From: Pseudomonas pohangensis
GTDB lineage: Bacteria; Pseudomonadota; Gammaproteobacteria; Pseudomonadales; Pseudomonadaceae
Direction: 5' to 3'
DNA length: 64,000 nt
Assembly (NCBI RefSeq): GCF_900105995.1
Contig: NZ_LT629785.1
Span: 2,790,001-2,854,000, forward strand
Of this stretch, positions 14,949 to 23,844 are shown in pieces (position 1 is the stretch's first letter; every line of letters begins with the position of its first letter). The position numbers and the translations under genes are program-made. Under the pieces are notes generated by a model. That model did no database searches. It saw only the letters and a list, made by a program, of their open reading frames with translations, and was not told the origin of the DNA.

Positions 14949-17693
14949 GTGCACTGGCCCAGGTTCGTCGTATTTCTGCTCGCTTCCCTGCTGCTTGCCG
15001 CACCGCTACAGGCACAGCCGGACAACCATAGCGGGGCCTGGTATGCGTTTGACGACAGCAATGGCCAGGCGCCGTTCGAAGCGATTCGCCAGCCAGACTT
15101 TGCCGGGCAATTCAAGGCGATCGACAGCAAAAGCATTCGCACCTCCGGAGGCGACAGCGCGCTCTGGCTGCGCCACCAGCTCAGCGATAGCCGGCAGGTG
15201 CAGTACCTGCTGGTGATTGCGCCCTTTCTCGCAGCGCTGGATATGTATGTGCTGCAGGACGACGAACTGCTTGAGCATGCGCAAACCGGCAGCCAGCTTG
15301 AGCCCATGCAGCGCCCCGTCGCGGCCCGCGACCTGTTCCTGGCGCTACCGCAATCTAACCGGCAACTGACCCTGTACCTCAGGCTCAGCTCACCCTATAC
15401 GCTGCGGCCGATCATCCAGATCGCTCCGGCCAGCAGCTTGCTGGCCAACGATCAGCGCACCCTGCTGCTGGCTGCCCTGCTCGGCGCGCTGGCAATGCTG
15501 GCCTTCTATAACCTGGTGCGCTTTTGCTACCTGCGCAGCACGCCCGCATTCTGGCTGACCCTCAGCCAGATCGCCCTGGTACTGGGCATCATGCACCTGC
15601 TGGGCATGGTGCCCGAATGGCTGAGTCCGCTCCGTCCTCTGCAAGGCCCGCTGGGCAATCTCACGATCCTGCTGGCCATGCTCACCACGGTGGCGTTTGT
15701 GCGCAGCCTGTTGCGCTGGCCGCAACCAGTGGCCAGGGCGCAGCAGACCCTGACAGCAATAATGCTGGTACTGGCCGCAGAGCTGCCGCTGCCACTGTTC
15801 CTCGAAGCCCGGCACAGCACCCTGCTGATCATCCTGACCGGCTGCCTCAGCCTGCCGGCACTGCTGTTTTTCAGCGTGCAGCACTGGCGGCGGCGCAATC
15901 AACCGGCGGGCGTGCTCAGCCTGGCGCTGCTGCTGGCGATTCTGCTCAGCATTGCCGGGGTTGGCTACTTCCTGAATATCCGCCCCTTTTACCTGATTAC
16001 CGAAACCGACTGGCTGCTCGCAGGTATTGTGGCGAGCAGTTTTCTCTGCAGCATGGCGCTGCGCGAGCAGCAGCTCCGGCAACTGGGGACAAAGATCAGC
16101 GCCTCGCGCCAGCAGGCATCCCGCCAGGGCGAACTCAAAGCCAAAACGGAGTTTCTCGCGCGCATCAGTCACGACATCCGCACACCGATGAACGGCGTGC
16201 TGGGCATGGCCGAGCTGCTGCTCGACACACCGCTGTCCGATCGCCAGCGTGACTATGCACAAACCATCCGCAGTGCCGGCAACGAACTGCTGGGCCTGCT
16301 CGGACAGATTCTCGATGTTTCCCGGCTGGAGTCCGGCATGATCGAACTGGACAATGATCCGTTCGACTACCCGGCCCTGCTGGATGACTGCCTGGACATC
16401 TTCCGCAACCAGGCCGGACAACGCGGCATCGAACTGATCAGCCTGATCAAGCCGGAAGTGCCGCAATTGCTGCGCAGTGATCCGGCACGCATCCGCCAGA
16501 TACTGCTCAGCCTGCTGGAACATGCCTTCAAGCACACCCGAAGCGGGGAAGTCTTCCTGCTCAGTGAGCTGCAAACAAACCCGCAAGGTTCGCGTCTTTG
16601 TCTGACCGTGCACGACAGCGGCCCGGCACTGGGCCATGCCGAGCTGAAAGAATTGCTCGGCGCCGAACTGCACGGCGAGGACTTCCTCACCTCGGGCAAA
16701 CTCAGCGGACATCTGGCGCTGGTGATAACCCGTCACCTGATCCGCCTGATGGGTGGTGAGTTCCGTCTCGAGAGCCGTCCCGGCAAGGGCAATATTGCCT
16801 GGCTTGCGGTACCGGTAGAGCATGCCGCGATCGAATCGCCGGCCAGCGAGCACGCAGAACTGTTGCAGGGCGTTCGCGTGCTGGTGGTCGATGACAACCA
16901 CACCTGCCGCAAAGTCCTCAGCGAACAGTGCGCCGGCTGGGGCATGCAGGTCAGCCAGGCGGCCTCCGGGCAAGAGGCGCTGGCACTGCTACACAGCAAG
17001 GCCAATCTGCATGAAGACATCGACGTGGTATTGCTCGACCAGCGCATGCCGCAGATGAACGGCATACAACTGGCGGCCAGTATCAAAGCCGACAACTACC
17101 TGCACACGGATGTGCTGATTTTCATGCTCACCGATATTTGCCAGGCGCCGGGCATGCGCCAGACGCGCAATGCCGGTATCGAGCGGATACTGGCCAAGCC
17201 GGTTGCCGGCTTTACCCTGCGCACGGCACTGTGCAGCGCCCTTGAACAGCATAACTCCAGCCTTGCTCCCGGCATCCGCGAACCCGCCACGGTGCAGCAT
17301 CTGCGCGTGCTGATTGCCGAAGACAGCAGCATCTCGATGAAAGTCCTGAATGCCATGCTGAACAAGCTCGGCATCCAGCCGGACACCGTCGATAGCGGCG
17401 ACGCCGCGCTGTTGGCCATGCAGAGCAAGCAATACGATCTGGTACTGATGGACTGCGAGATGCCGGTCATGGACGGCTTTAGCGCAACCCGCAGCCTGCG
17501 CGCTTGGGAACGGCAGAACCTGCGCCGCCGCACCCCGGTAATAGCCCTGACCGCACATACCCTCAGCCAGCACAAGGAACGTGCGCGCCAGGCCGGCATG
17601 GATGCGCACATCAGCAAGCCGGTGGAACTGGCCAGACTGCGGGAACTTATCGCCACCTGGGCGCCACACGGCCAGCAGCCATTGCCACCTTGA
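14949..17693 (+). CDS. retS: RetS-like hybrid sensor kinase
   Basis: Orphan hybrid sensor that in P. aeruginosa binds GacS and blocks the Gac/Rsm switch between virulence and biofilm. I chose the GTG at 14949, 7 bp after AAAGGA; the TTG at 14943 is too close. Layout: signal peptide (1-22), periplasmic 7TMR-DISMED2 domain (about 25-165), seven-helix 7TM-DISM region (about 175-375), HisKA with H408 in SHDIRTPMNG, HATPase (about 510-615), then two receiver domains with D697 and D835. There is no Hpt domain. The HATPase boxes look degenerate: the usual N-box Asn is replaced in LLEHAFKHT, and the G2 box reads SGHLAL. The position after purD is the same as PA4856 after PA4855. The gene symbol rests on synteny plus domain order. 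Confidence 0.9.
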   Translation: MHWPRFVVFLLASLLLAAPLQAQPDNHSGAWYAFDDSNGQAPFEAIRQPDFAGQFKAIDSKSIRTSGGDSALWLRHQLSDSRQVQYLLVIAPFLAALDMYVLQDDELLEHAQTGSQLEPMQRPVAARDLFLALPQSNRQLTLYLRLSSPYTLRPIIQIAPASSLLANDQRTLLLAALLGALAMLAFYNLVRFCYLRSTPAFWLTLSQIALVLGIMHLLGMVPEWLSPLRPLQGPLGNLTILLAMLTTVAFVRSLLRWPQPVARAQQTLTAIMLVLAAELPLPLFLEARHSTLLIILTGCLSLPALLFFSVQHWRRRNQPAGVLSLALLLAILLSIAGVGYFLNIRPFYLITETDWLLAGIVASSFLCSMALREQQLRQLGTKISASRQQASRQGELKAKTEFLARISHDIRTPMNGVLGMAELLLDTPLSDRQRDYAQTIRSAGNELLGLLGQILDVSRLESGMIELDNDPFDYPALLDDCLDIFRNQAGQRGIELISLIKPEVPQLLRSDPARIRQILLSLLEHAFKHTRSGEVFLLSELQTNPQGSRLCLTVHDSGPALGHAELKELLGAELHGEDFLTSGKLSGHLALVITRHLIRLMGGEFRLESRPGKGNIAWLAVPVEHAAIESPASEHAELLQGVRVLVVDDNHTCRKVLSEQCAGWGMQVSQAASGQEALALLHSKANLHEDIDVVLLDQRMPQMNGIQLAASIKADNYLHTDVLIFMLTDICQAPGMRQTRNAGIERILAKPVAGFTLRTALCSALEQHNSSLAPGIREPATVQHLRVLIAEDSSISMKVLNAMLNKLGIQPDTVDSGDAALLAMQSKQYDLVLMDCEMPVMDGFSATRSLRAWERQNLRRRTPVIALTAHTLSQHKERARQAGMDAHISKPVELARLRELIATWAPHGQQPLPP

Positions 17694-17824
17694 TCCGCGC
17701 CGCTGCGCCAGTATTCGACCCTAAACCCCGGTCTGCTGTGCGATGATTGGCGGACGCTGCGGCTGAGTGCTGATAGATCCGTTCAGAATGGCCGTGGCAG
17801 CCCGTCCAAACCGAGTCCGGCCCG

Positions 17825-18421
17825 ATGATTTACACACTCTCCAGCCTGTATCTGAAAATGCTGGTGCTTTACAGCCCGTTCTTCGTACTGTCCTGCTTTA
17901 TCAGCCTGACCCGCGGCTACACCGTCAAGGAACGCCGCTATCTGGCCTGGAAGGTGGCGCTCGGCTCGATGATCGCCAGTGCGCTGCTGTACCTGTTCGG
18001 CAACAACATTTTCAACGTGTTTGGCGTGACCATTGATGCCTTCCGTATCGGTGCCGGCAGTGTGCTGTTCATTTCCGCACTGGCCATGGCCCAGGGCAAA
18101 CCGGCGGTGCAGCAGGAAAACCTGGATCAGGATGTCACCATTGTGCCGCTGACCATTCCACTGACCGTCGGCCCCGGCACCATAGGCGCGCTGCTGGTAA
18201 TGAGTGCCAGTGACGAACACTGGGAACCGCGCCTGACCACCTTGCTGGCCATCGTCATCGCCAGTCTTACCGTGGGCCTGGTGCTGTATCTTTCCAATCT
18301 TTTTGAACGCGTCATGGGCGAGCAAGGGCTGCAGATCGTCAGCCGCCTGATGGGCCTGTTCGTCTGTGCGCTGGCTGCCCAGATCATCTTTACCGGCGTA
18401 AAGAATTACCTGCAGCTGTAG
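17825..18421 (+). CDS. MarC-family integral membrane protein
   Basis: 198 residues with about six hydrophobic helices. The family pattern is clear: SPFFVLSCFISLTRG near the N-terminus, FRIGAGSVLFISALAM in the middle and IVPLTIPLTVGPGTIGALLV in the second half. MarC/YhgN proteins were once linked to multiple antibiotic resistance, but that role is disproved and their substrate is unknown. It is followed by a small lipoprotein gene 23 bp downstream on the same strand. Confidence 0.85.
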   Translation: MIYTLSSLYLKMLVLYSPFFVLSCFISLTRGYTVKERRYLAWKVALGSMIASALLYLFGNNIFNVFGVTIDAFRIGAGSVLFISALAMAQGKPAVQQENLDQDVTIVPLTIPLTVGPGTIGALLVMSASDEHWEPRLTTLLAIVIASLTVGLVLYLSNLFERVMGEQGLQIVSRLMGLFVCALAAQIIFTGVKNYLQL

Positions 18422-18444
18422 ACCACCAGTGAAGGAGTCGCCCC

Positions 18445-18654
18445 ATGAAACGCAAACTTTCCACTCCCGGCCTGCTGGCCTTGTTCTGTCTGGGCGGCTG
18501 TGGCGCCGGGGAAACTGCGGCAGTGGCCACACTGCAAGCCGAACAGGCCCAGCAGGCGCAGCAACAGATGCAACAGCTCAGGCAACAGGTTGAACTGGCC
18601 AACCAGAAGAGCAACCTGCGGCTACAGGAGGCCACCCAGTCCAGCCAGTACTAA
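18445..18654 (+). CDS. small Gln-rich lipoprotein
   Basis: 69 residues with a good ribosome site (AAGGAG). The signal peptide ends in a lipobox (LGGC at about 16-19), so Cys19 should be lipidated. The mature part is almost wholly Gln/Ala/Leu (QAEQAQQAQQQMQQLRQQV), predicted as one coiled-coil helix of the Lpp kind. No catalytic residue and no named family is recognised; a small outer-membrane structural lipoprotein is the most economical reading. It is co-directional with the MarC gene, 23 bp downstream. Confidence 0.75.
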   Translation: MKRKLSTPGLLALFCLGGCGAGETAAVATLQAEQAQQAQQQMQQLRQQVELANQKSNLRLQEATQSSQY

Positions 18655-18891
18655 TCACGCAAGCCTTGCCCTGGGTCAGCACCAGCACGCGGCACGGCTG
18701 AAATACTCTGCAACGTCAACTGGCCGTCAAAGGTTGAGCCGGCAGGCCGCATCCGCGATACTCGCCAGCTGGTTTTGCACATAAATACACAAGATTGGCC
18801 ACGCGCCAGCATTCTCAGGTTGCTCAGCATTGCCCTATTCAAAGCGCTATTCCCGCCCTTCCCGCAAGGCTAACAGGAGCTCTCAGCCATC

Positions 18892-19842
18892 ATGAGCAAG
18901 CGCGATATTGCATGGTCAATGATCGGCATCGGGGCGGTGATCTTTTCCTGCTGGCTGCTGTACAACGAAGTTCGCAACATCTCCCTGGCCGAAATTGCCG
19001 ATAGCCTGAGGGCCATATCACTCGGCAACTGGTTCTTCGCCGCGATTGCCACCCTGGGCGCCTATATCGCGCTGGCCTGTTATGACCGCATTGCCCTGGA
19101 TCATCTGGGCAAGAAAATCTCCTGGTGGTTCATCACCTTCTGCTCGTTCACCACCTATGCCCTGGCCCACAACATCGGCGCATCGGTGTTTTCCGGCGCA
19201 CTGGTGCGCTATCGGGCTTATCGCAGCAAAGGCCTGACGCCCCATGAAATCGGCGTGGTGATTCTCTTCTGTTCCTTCACTTTTGCCCTGGGCACCATGC
19301 TCGCCGGTGGCGTGGTGCTACTGCTCAAGCCCGAACTGATCCAGCGCGTGGCCGATGTCACACCATGGCTCTCGGTACTCATCGGGCTGGGCCTGCTGTC
19401 GCTGGTGGGCCTTTATGTGCTGGGTGCATGGCGCCACTTCAAGCCGTGGCGGCGGGGCAAACTGCATATCGAATACCCGCGGATGAAAATCGTCCGGCGT
19501 CAGCTGCTGGCCGGCCCGATGGAGCTGTTGTGTGCCGCCGCAATCATCTATTTCGCCCTGCCGGAAGCCGGCAACCCGGGCTACATGACCATTCTCGGCA
19601 TCTTCCTGGCGTCCTTTTCGCTGGCATTGCTATCCCACGCCCCTGGTGGCCTTGGGGTACTGGAAGTGACTTTTCTAGCTGCCTTGCCCGAGCTGCATAC
19701 TGCCGACGTGCTGGCTGCACTTATCGTATTCCGCTGCTTCTATCTGCTGCTGCCGTTTGCCATGGCGCTACTGGTCGTGCTGACCTTCGAATACCAGCAA
19801 TGGACCGCCAGCAAGGCGCAGGCGCCAAAACCGCCGGCCTAA
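18892..19842 (+). CDS. YbhN/UPF0104-family membrane protein
   Basis: 316 residues with about eight hydrophobic helices, of the lysylphosphatidylglycerol synthase membrane-domain (flippase-like) family. Typical pieces are YDRIALDHLGKKISWW, the NIGASVFSGALVRYRAY loop and SHAPGGLGVLEVTF near the C-terminus. There is no soluble aminoacyl-transferase domain, so it is a stand-alone membrane unit, possibly a lipid flippase. AGGAG lies upstream of the ATG. It overlaps the convergent hydrolase gene at its 3' end by 4 bp. Confidence 0.82.
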   Translation: MSKRDIAWSMIGIGAVIFSCWLLYNEVRNISLAEIADSLRAISLGNWFFAAIATLGAYIALACYDRIALDHLGKKISWWFITFCSFTTYALAHNIGASVFSGALVRYRAYRSKGLTPHEIGVVILFCSFTFALGTMLAGGVVLLLKPELIQRVADVTPWLSVLIGLGLLSLVGLYVLGAWRHFKPWRRGKLHIEYPRMKIVRRQLLAGPMELLCAAAIIYFALPEAGNPGYMTILGIFLASFSLALLSHAPGGLGVLEVTFLAALPELHTADVLAALIVFRCFYLLLPFAMALLVVLTFEYQQWTASKAQAPKPPA

Positions 19843-20789
19843 TCGCCGAGAAATTGCGCCACTGCTGCTGCCGTTGCCTGCGCATCCTCTTCCTGCGGCA
19901 CATGCCCCAGGCCGTCGAATACCGCCAGCTGGCTGCCCTTGATCGCCAGCTGGTACTGCTTGGCGTGCGGCAGCGGAATCAGGCCGTCGCGACCACCCCA
20001 GATGATCAATGTCGGAATGCCGATCCGGCTGACACGCGCCTGGTTCAGTGTCGGGTCGTCGCGCTGGCCGAAGCGCTGCACCAGCGCCTCGCGGTTACCG
20101 GCACGCAGGGTCAATTCGTAATAGCGATCCACCAGTTGCGGCGTCACCCGGTCCGGGTCGCCATATACATTGCGCACACTGGATTCGATCATCTGTCTGG
20201 GCAGGATTTTGCCGATCACCGGCGCCAGCGCAGGGATCCGCGCGAGACGAAATCCGATCGGTACCGAGGTCGACTGCAGCGGAAAACCGGCGGAGTCGAC
20301 CAGAATCAGCCGTGCCACCCGCTGCGGATAAGCCAGTGCGGTTTCCCAGGCAATCTGCCCACCCAGACTGTTACCGGCCAGCACCACCTGGCGAATCTGC
20401 AGTTTATCCAGCAAAGCGGCCAGGAACGCCGTGTACTGCGGCATGTGGTAGTCGCCGTCGGGGAAGGGTCCGGTCAGGCCAAAGCCCGGCAGATCCAGCC
20501 GAATCACCCGGTGCTTGCCGGCCAGTGCCTGCGCCCAGCCATCCCAGGTATGCAGACTGGACGAGGTGCCGTGCAGCAACAACAGCGGAGCCGGATCATC
20601 GCGCGGGCCTTCGTCGCGCAGGTGCACCTGCATGCCCTGCACTTCGATGAACTGCGAAGGCGGCAGCGCCCAGTGCGCCTTCAGCTCGTCCAGAGGCAGA
20701 TCCGGCGCCCAGGACCAGGCCAGCAAGCCCCCCGTGGCCAGCAGCAGGAGGAGCAGCAAGGCGGCACAGCACCTGGCAAGCATTTTCAT
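19839..20789 (-). CDS. membrane-anchored alpha/beta hydrolase
   Basis: Serine hydrolase of the alpha/beta fold. From the ATG at 20789 (GGGGA upstream; the TTG at 20807 adds six residues) it has 316 residues. It starts with an uncleaved-looking hydrophobic anchor (LLLLLLLATGGLLAW). The oxyanion region is LLLLHGTSSS, the nucleophile elbow GNSLGG (Ser), the acid is in WGGRDGLIPL (Asp), and the His is in GLGHVPQEE. The substrate is not deducible; small esters or haloalkane-like compounds are possible. It lies beside the desaturase genes, but with its own start region. Confidence 0.85.
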   Translation of the reverse strand: MKMLARCCAALLLLLLLATGGLLAWSWAPDLPLDELKAHWALPPSQFIEVQGMQVHLRDEGPRDDPAPLLLLHGTSSSLHTWDGWAQALAGKHRVIRLDLPGFGLTGPFPDGDYHMPQYTAFLAALLDKLQIRQVVLAGNSLGGQIAWETALAYPQRVARLILVDSAGFPLQSTSVPIGFRLARIPALAPVIGKILPRQMIESSVRNVYGDPDRVTPQLVDRYYELTLRAGNREALVQRFGQRDDPTLNQARVSRIGIPTLIIWGGRDGLIPLPHAKQYQLAIKGSQLAVFDGLGHVPQEEDAQATAAAVAQFLGD

Positions 20790-20824
20790 CGGTAGTCCCC
20801 GGTTCAATCAGCGGTATGCGCAGC

Positions 20825-21904
20825 TTAGCCAGCCACCGCGGTATCCGGTAGCCGGTAGCGCCAGATGCGTTGCAGCACGCTGGCAAACTGGCTCGACAGC
20901 CGTCCGCTGTTATAGGTCTGGCCATAGCGCTGGGCGATCCGGCGTACGCTCACTGCCAGTTCGGCATAGCGATGGGCTGGCAGATCGGGGAACAGGTGAT
21001 GCTCGATCTGATGACTGAGATTGCCGGTCATGAAGTGAAACAGCCGCCCTCCCTGCAAATTGCTCGAACCATGCAGCTGGCGCAGATACCAGTGGCCACG
21101 GCTTTCATTGTCCAGCACGGCAGGGCTGAACACTTCGGCATCGGCAGTGAAGTGGCCGCAGAAAATCACGCTGAAAGTCCACAGGTTGCGCAGCAGGTTA
21201 GCCAGCAGATTGCCGCAAAGTACCGCCAGCGCCGGGCCACCCAGTAGCAGCGCCAGCAGCGGGAAGAACAGGTAATCCTTGCCCCACTGGCGCAACAATT
21301 TGCCGTTGAAGGTGCGCAACAACGGCCGCAGCTCGGCGGCAGTCATTTTGCCCTTGAAGTACTGGTCCAGGCGCAGGTGCTGCACCGCTACCGAATACTG
21401 GAACAGCAGAGCCTGCAGTGTCACCCATAGTGGTTGCCAGCGATAGAACGGCTTCCAGCGCTGTTCGGGGAAAAGGCGCACCAGGCCATAGCCGACATCG
21501 TCATCCATGCCCAGGATGTTGGTGTAGGTATGGTGCACATGGTTATGCGTATGTCGCCAGAACTCCGACGGCCCGGCGATATCCCATTCGTAGCTGCGGC
21601 CATTCAATTCGGGGTCGTTCATCCAGTCGTACTGGCCGTGAATCACGTTGTGCCCCAGCTCCATGTTTTCGATGATCTTGCCCAGCCCGAGCAGCAAGGT
21701 GCCGAGCAGCCAGGTGGGTGGAAACCAGCCGAAAAACAGCAGCGCCCGGCCACCCCAGCAACATGCCCGTACCGCACTGCGTACCCGGCGAATATAGCGG
21801 GCATCGCTGGCGCCCAGCTCACCCAGTGTTTGCTGGCGCAGGGCGTCCAGTTCGGCGGCAAACGCCTGCAGTTCTGCAGCTGACAATTGTCGATCATTGC
21901 GCAT
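20825..21904 (-). CDS. desB: fatty acyl desaturase (DesB-like)
   Basis: Membrane di-iron desaturase that introduces double bonds into acyl chains under aerobic conditions. Three His boxes are visible: HNVIHG, HTHNHVHH and, near the C-terminus, HQIEHH. The length is 359 residues with long hydrophobic stretches between the boxes. Only 10 bp separate it from the upstream ferredoxin-reductase-like gene, so they form an operon. A TetR gene is divergent. This trio matches desC-desB/desT of P. aeruginosa, where DesB acts on acyl-CoA taken from the medium. The symbol follows from that arrangement. Confidence 0.9.
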   Translation of the reverse strand: MRNDRQLSAAELQAFAAELDALRQQTLGELGASDARYIRRVRSAVRACCWGGRALLFFGWFPPTWLLGTLLLGLGKIIENMELGHNVIHGQYDWMNDPELNGRSYEWDIAGPSEFWRHTHNHVHHTYTNILGMDDDVGYGLVRLFPEQRWKPFYRWQPLWVTLQALLFQYSVAVQHLRLDQYFKGKMTAAELRPLLRTFNGKLLRQWGKDYLFFPLLALLLGGPALAVLCGNLLANLLRNLWTFSVIFCGHFTADAEVFSPAVLDNESRGHWYLRQLHGSSNLQGGRLFHFMTGNLSHQIEHHLFPDLPAHRYAELAVSVRRIAQRYGQTYNSGRLSSQFASVLQRIWRYRLPDTAVAG

Positions 21905-21914
21905 GGCTTTCCCC

Positions 21915-23021
21915 TTAAAGATCGATTACTACGGCCGACAGCGGCACGCTGACACACAGCCGGATCGACTGCCCCGGTTCACTGCTGACCGCGCCGTTGC
22001 GCTGATCGCGCACGCTGCCGCTGAGCAACGCGCAGGTACAACTTGCGCAAATGCCCTGCCGACAGCCATGGGCCGGTCGCAGCCCTTGCGCCTCGGCCTG
22101 CTCAAGCAGGTTTTGCCGGTTGTTGCCCGTCACCTGCTGCCGGCTGCGCGCGAAGTGCAGCGCCACGCTGGTTGATGCTGCGCTATCGAACACCCGCGGT
22201 GCGCTGAAGGCCTCGTATTGCATGGAACCGTTGCGCCCGGCCGACTGCCACCACTGCCGGGCTGTCTCGATAAAGCCCTGGGGACCGCAAGCCAGCAGGC
22301 TGTCACAGGCCACAGCGTCAACCTGCGCCGGGTTGAAACGGCCAGCAGACCCGCCGCTGGCAGCTCCGGCAGCGGTCAACTGCCAGCGTACCTGCAGATT
22401 CGGATAGCGCTGCATCAGGCAGCGCAGCTCGTACTCGAAGGCCTGCTGACCCTGCTGGCGAACGTAATGCAGCAGAGTCACCGGCGCCTGATAGCCGTTG
22501 GCCAGCGCCGTACGCAACAAGCCAAACAACGCAGTGATGCCGCTCCCGGCCGCCAGCAACAGCACCCCCTCGGCCTGCTGCGGCCAGACCAGTTCGCCAC
22601 TGGCCTGCGCCAGCTCGATGCGCGCACCGACCTGCAGCCCGTCCAGCAACAGCGCTGACAGCTTGCCGCCCGGCTGGCGCTTGATCGCCAGCTCGATCTC
22701 ACCATTGCCACGCACTGCAGTCAGACTGTAACTGCGACTCAGGCGTGTGCCCTGATGCTGCCAGTACAGCTGCACATGCTGCCCGGCTCTCCAGTTTTTT
22801 GCGTTGCCGTTGCAGCGCAAGGTGATGGCCAGCATGTCTTCGGCAACCCAACGGCGTGACGTCACCTGCGCGTATACCCGCTGCAGGCTGAACAGCGGGT
22901 GCAGACGCTGCAACCACCAGTCCACATCTGCCGCACGCAACCAGCCATGGCTGGTCAGCCAACGCAGCGGTGCCAGACAAGGCGCCAGCAGGCGCAACAG
23001 GAACAGGGGTAGTAACTTCAT
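21915..23021 (-). CDS. desC: flavodoxin/ferredoxin reductase partner of desaturase (DesC-like)
   Basis: Electron donor for the desaturase: an FAD/NAD(P)H reductase fused to a C-terminal plant-type 2Fe-2S domain, 368 residues. FAD-binding RLSRSYSLT lies at about 110-120, the NAD(P)-binding LLAAGSGITALFG at about 168, and the iron-sulfur loop HGCRQGICASCTC with a fourth Cys in RLCVSVP at the C-terminus. An N-terminal 45-residue extension is family-typical. The gene is the first of the desC-desB operon. Its start lies 16 bp from a perfect palindrome, the probable DesT operator. Confidence 0.9.
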   Translation of the reverse strand: MKLLPLFLLRLLAPCLAPLRWLTSHGWLRAADVDWWLQRLHPLFSLQRVYAQVTSRRWVAEDMLAITLRCNGNAKNWRAGQHVQLYWQHQGTRLSRSYSLTAVRGNGEIELAIKRQPGGKLSALLLDGLQVGARIELAQASGELVWPQQAEGVLLLAAGSGITALFGLLRTALANGYQAPVTLLHYVRQQGQQAFEYELRCLMQRYPNLQVRWQLTAAGAASGGSAGRFNPAQVDAVACDSLLACGPQGFIETARQWWQSAGRNGSMQYEAFSAPRVFDSAASTSVALHFARSRQQVTGNNRQNLLEQAEAQGLRPAHGCRQGICASCTCALLSGSVRDQRNGAVSSEPGQSIRLCVSVPLSAVVIDL

Positions 23022-23036
23022 GGTTTCGGATTCTCA

Positions 23037-23052
23037 GTGAACAGGTGTTCAC
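23037..23052. promoter_or_regulatory. palindromic operator, probable DesT site 1
   Basis: GTGAACA GG TGTTCAC: perfect 7-bp arms. It lies between the inferred desC -10 box and the desC start codon. It shares its half-site with site 2. Confidence 0.75.
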
Positions 23053-23081
23053 ACAATCGCAGGCCAGTCTATTTCAGTCAA
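23053..23081 (-). promoter_or_regulatory. candidate desC-desB promoter
   Basis: On the minus strand, TTGACT (23081-23076) and GATTGT (23058-23053) are separated by 17 bp. The -35 is good and the -10 weak. The -35 lies inside operator site 2, and site 1 lies just downstream of the -10, a layout well suited to repression. Confidence 0.5.
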
Positions 23082-23102
23082 CACTTGTTCACCGAAATAG
23101 AC
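23067..23102. promoter_or_regulatory. extended palindrome, probable DesT site 2
   Basis: The inner 16-mer GTCAACACTTGTTCAC (23077-23092) is a one-mismatch version of site 1. It is embedded in a longer palindrome with perfect outer arms GTCTATTTC and GAAATAGAC. It lies in the divergent desC/desT region. Confidence 0.7.
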
Positions 23103-23170
23103 GAATGGTATTGGTTCGACGCTGGCAAAGCGCTTTTGCTAAAGTGGCTGTCCCGTAAAGGACTCAACCC

Positions 23171-23824
23171 ATGTCATCAGCACGCGCCGAACAGAAGCAG
23201 CAGACCCGCATGGCCCTGATGGAAGCGGCGCGCAGCCTGATGGACAGCGGTCGCGGGTTTGGCAGCCTGAGCCTGCGCGAGGTCACGCGTCTGGCCGGCA
23301 TCGTGCCTACCGGCTTCTACCGGCACTTTCGCGATATGGACGAACTGGGCCTGGCGCTGGTGGCCGAGGTCGGCGAAACCTTCCGCGCCACCATCCGCGC
23401 AGTGCGCCAGAACGAATTTGAACTGGGCGGCATGATTGAGGCCAGCAGCGATATTTTCCTTGCCGCCGTCAGTGCCAATCGCGGCCAGTTCCTGTTTCTC
23501 GCCCGTGAGCAATATGGCGGCTCCCAACCCGTGCGGCAGGCGCTGGGCGCCTTGCGCCAGCGCATCACCGACGATCTGAGCAACGACCTGCAATTGATGA
23601 ACCGCATGCCGGAACTGGATAAGCCCGCACTCGATGTAATTGCCGACCTGGTGGTGAAAACGGTATTCGCCACCCTGCCGGAACTGATCGACCCGCCCGC
23701 CAGTGACCTGCCGCTGCACTTGCGGCCGGAAAGCAAAATCGCCGAGCAACTGCGCTTCATCATGATTGGCGGCAAGCACTGGCGCGGCCTGAGCAAACAT
23801 GCAAGCACTACCAGCAGCACCTGA
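23171..23824 (+). CDS. desT: TetR-family regulator (DesT-like)
   Basis: Repressor of the desaturase operon; the P. aeruginosa homologue senses the ratio of saturated to unsaturated acyl-CoA. 217 residues. The N-terminal TetR helix-turn-helix reads LREVTRLAGIVPTGFYRHF (about 36-54), followed by a helical ligand domain. AAAGGA lies upstream of the ATG. It is divergent from desC, with two palindromes sharing TGTTCAC half-sites between them. A methyltransferase gene follows 20 bp downstream and is probably co-transcribed. Confidence 0.88.
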   Translation: MSSARAEQKQQTRMALMEAARSLMDSGRGFGSLSLREVTRLAGIVPTGFYRHFRDMDELGLALVAEVGETFRATIRAVRQNEFELGGMIEASSDIFLAAVSANRGQFLFLAREQYGGSQPVRQALGALRQRITDDLSNDLQLMNRMPELDKPALDVIADLVVKTVFATLPELIDPPASDLPLHLRPESKIAEQLRFIMIGGKHWRGLSKHASTTSST

Positions 23825-23844
23825 CCTACTACTCCGGAGAAAAC

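Noticed and set aside
15390..16973. 527-residue leftward frame opposite retS
   Set aside because: Gln/Ala-rich shadow frame with no ribosome site; the plus strand has clear kinase motifs.
19365..20795. 476-residue rightward frame spanning the YbhN-like gene and the hydrolase gene
   Set aside because: It crosses two genes of opposite strand that both show family motifs; codon use is not natural.
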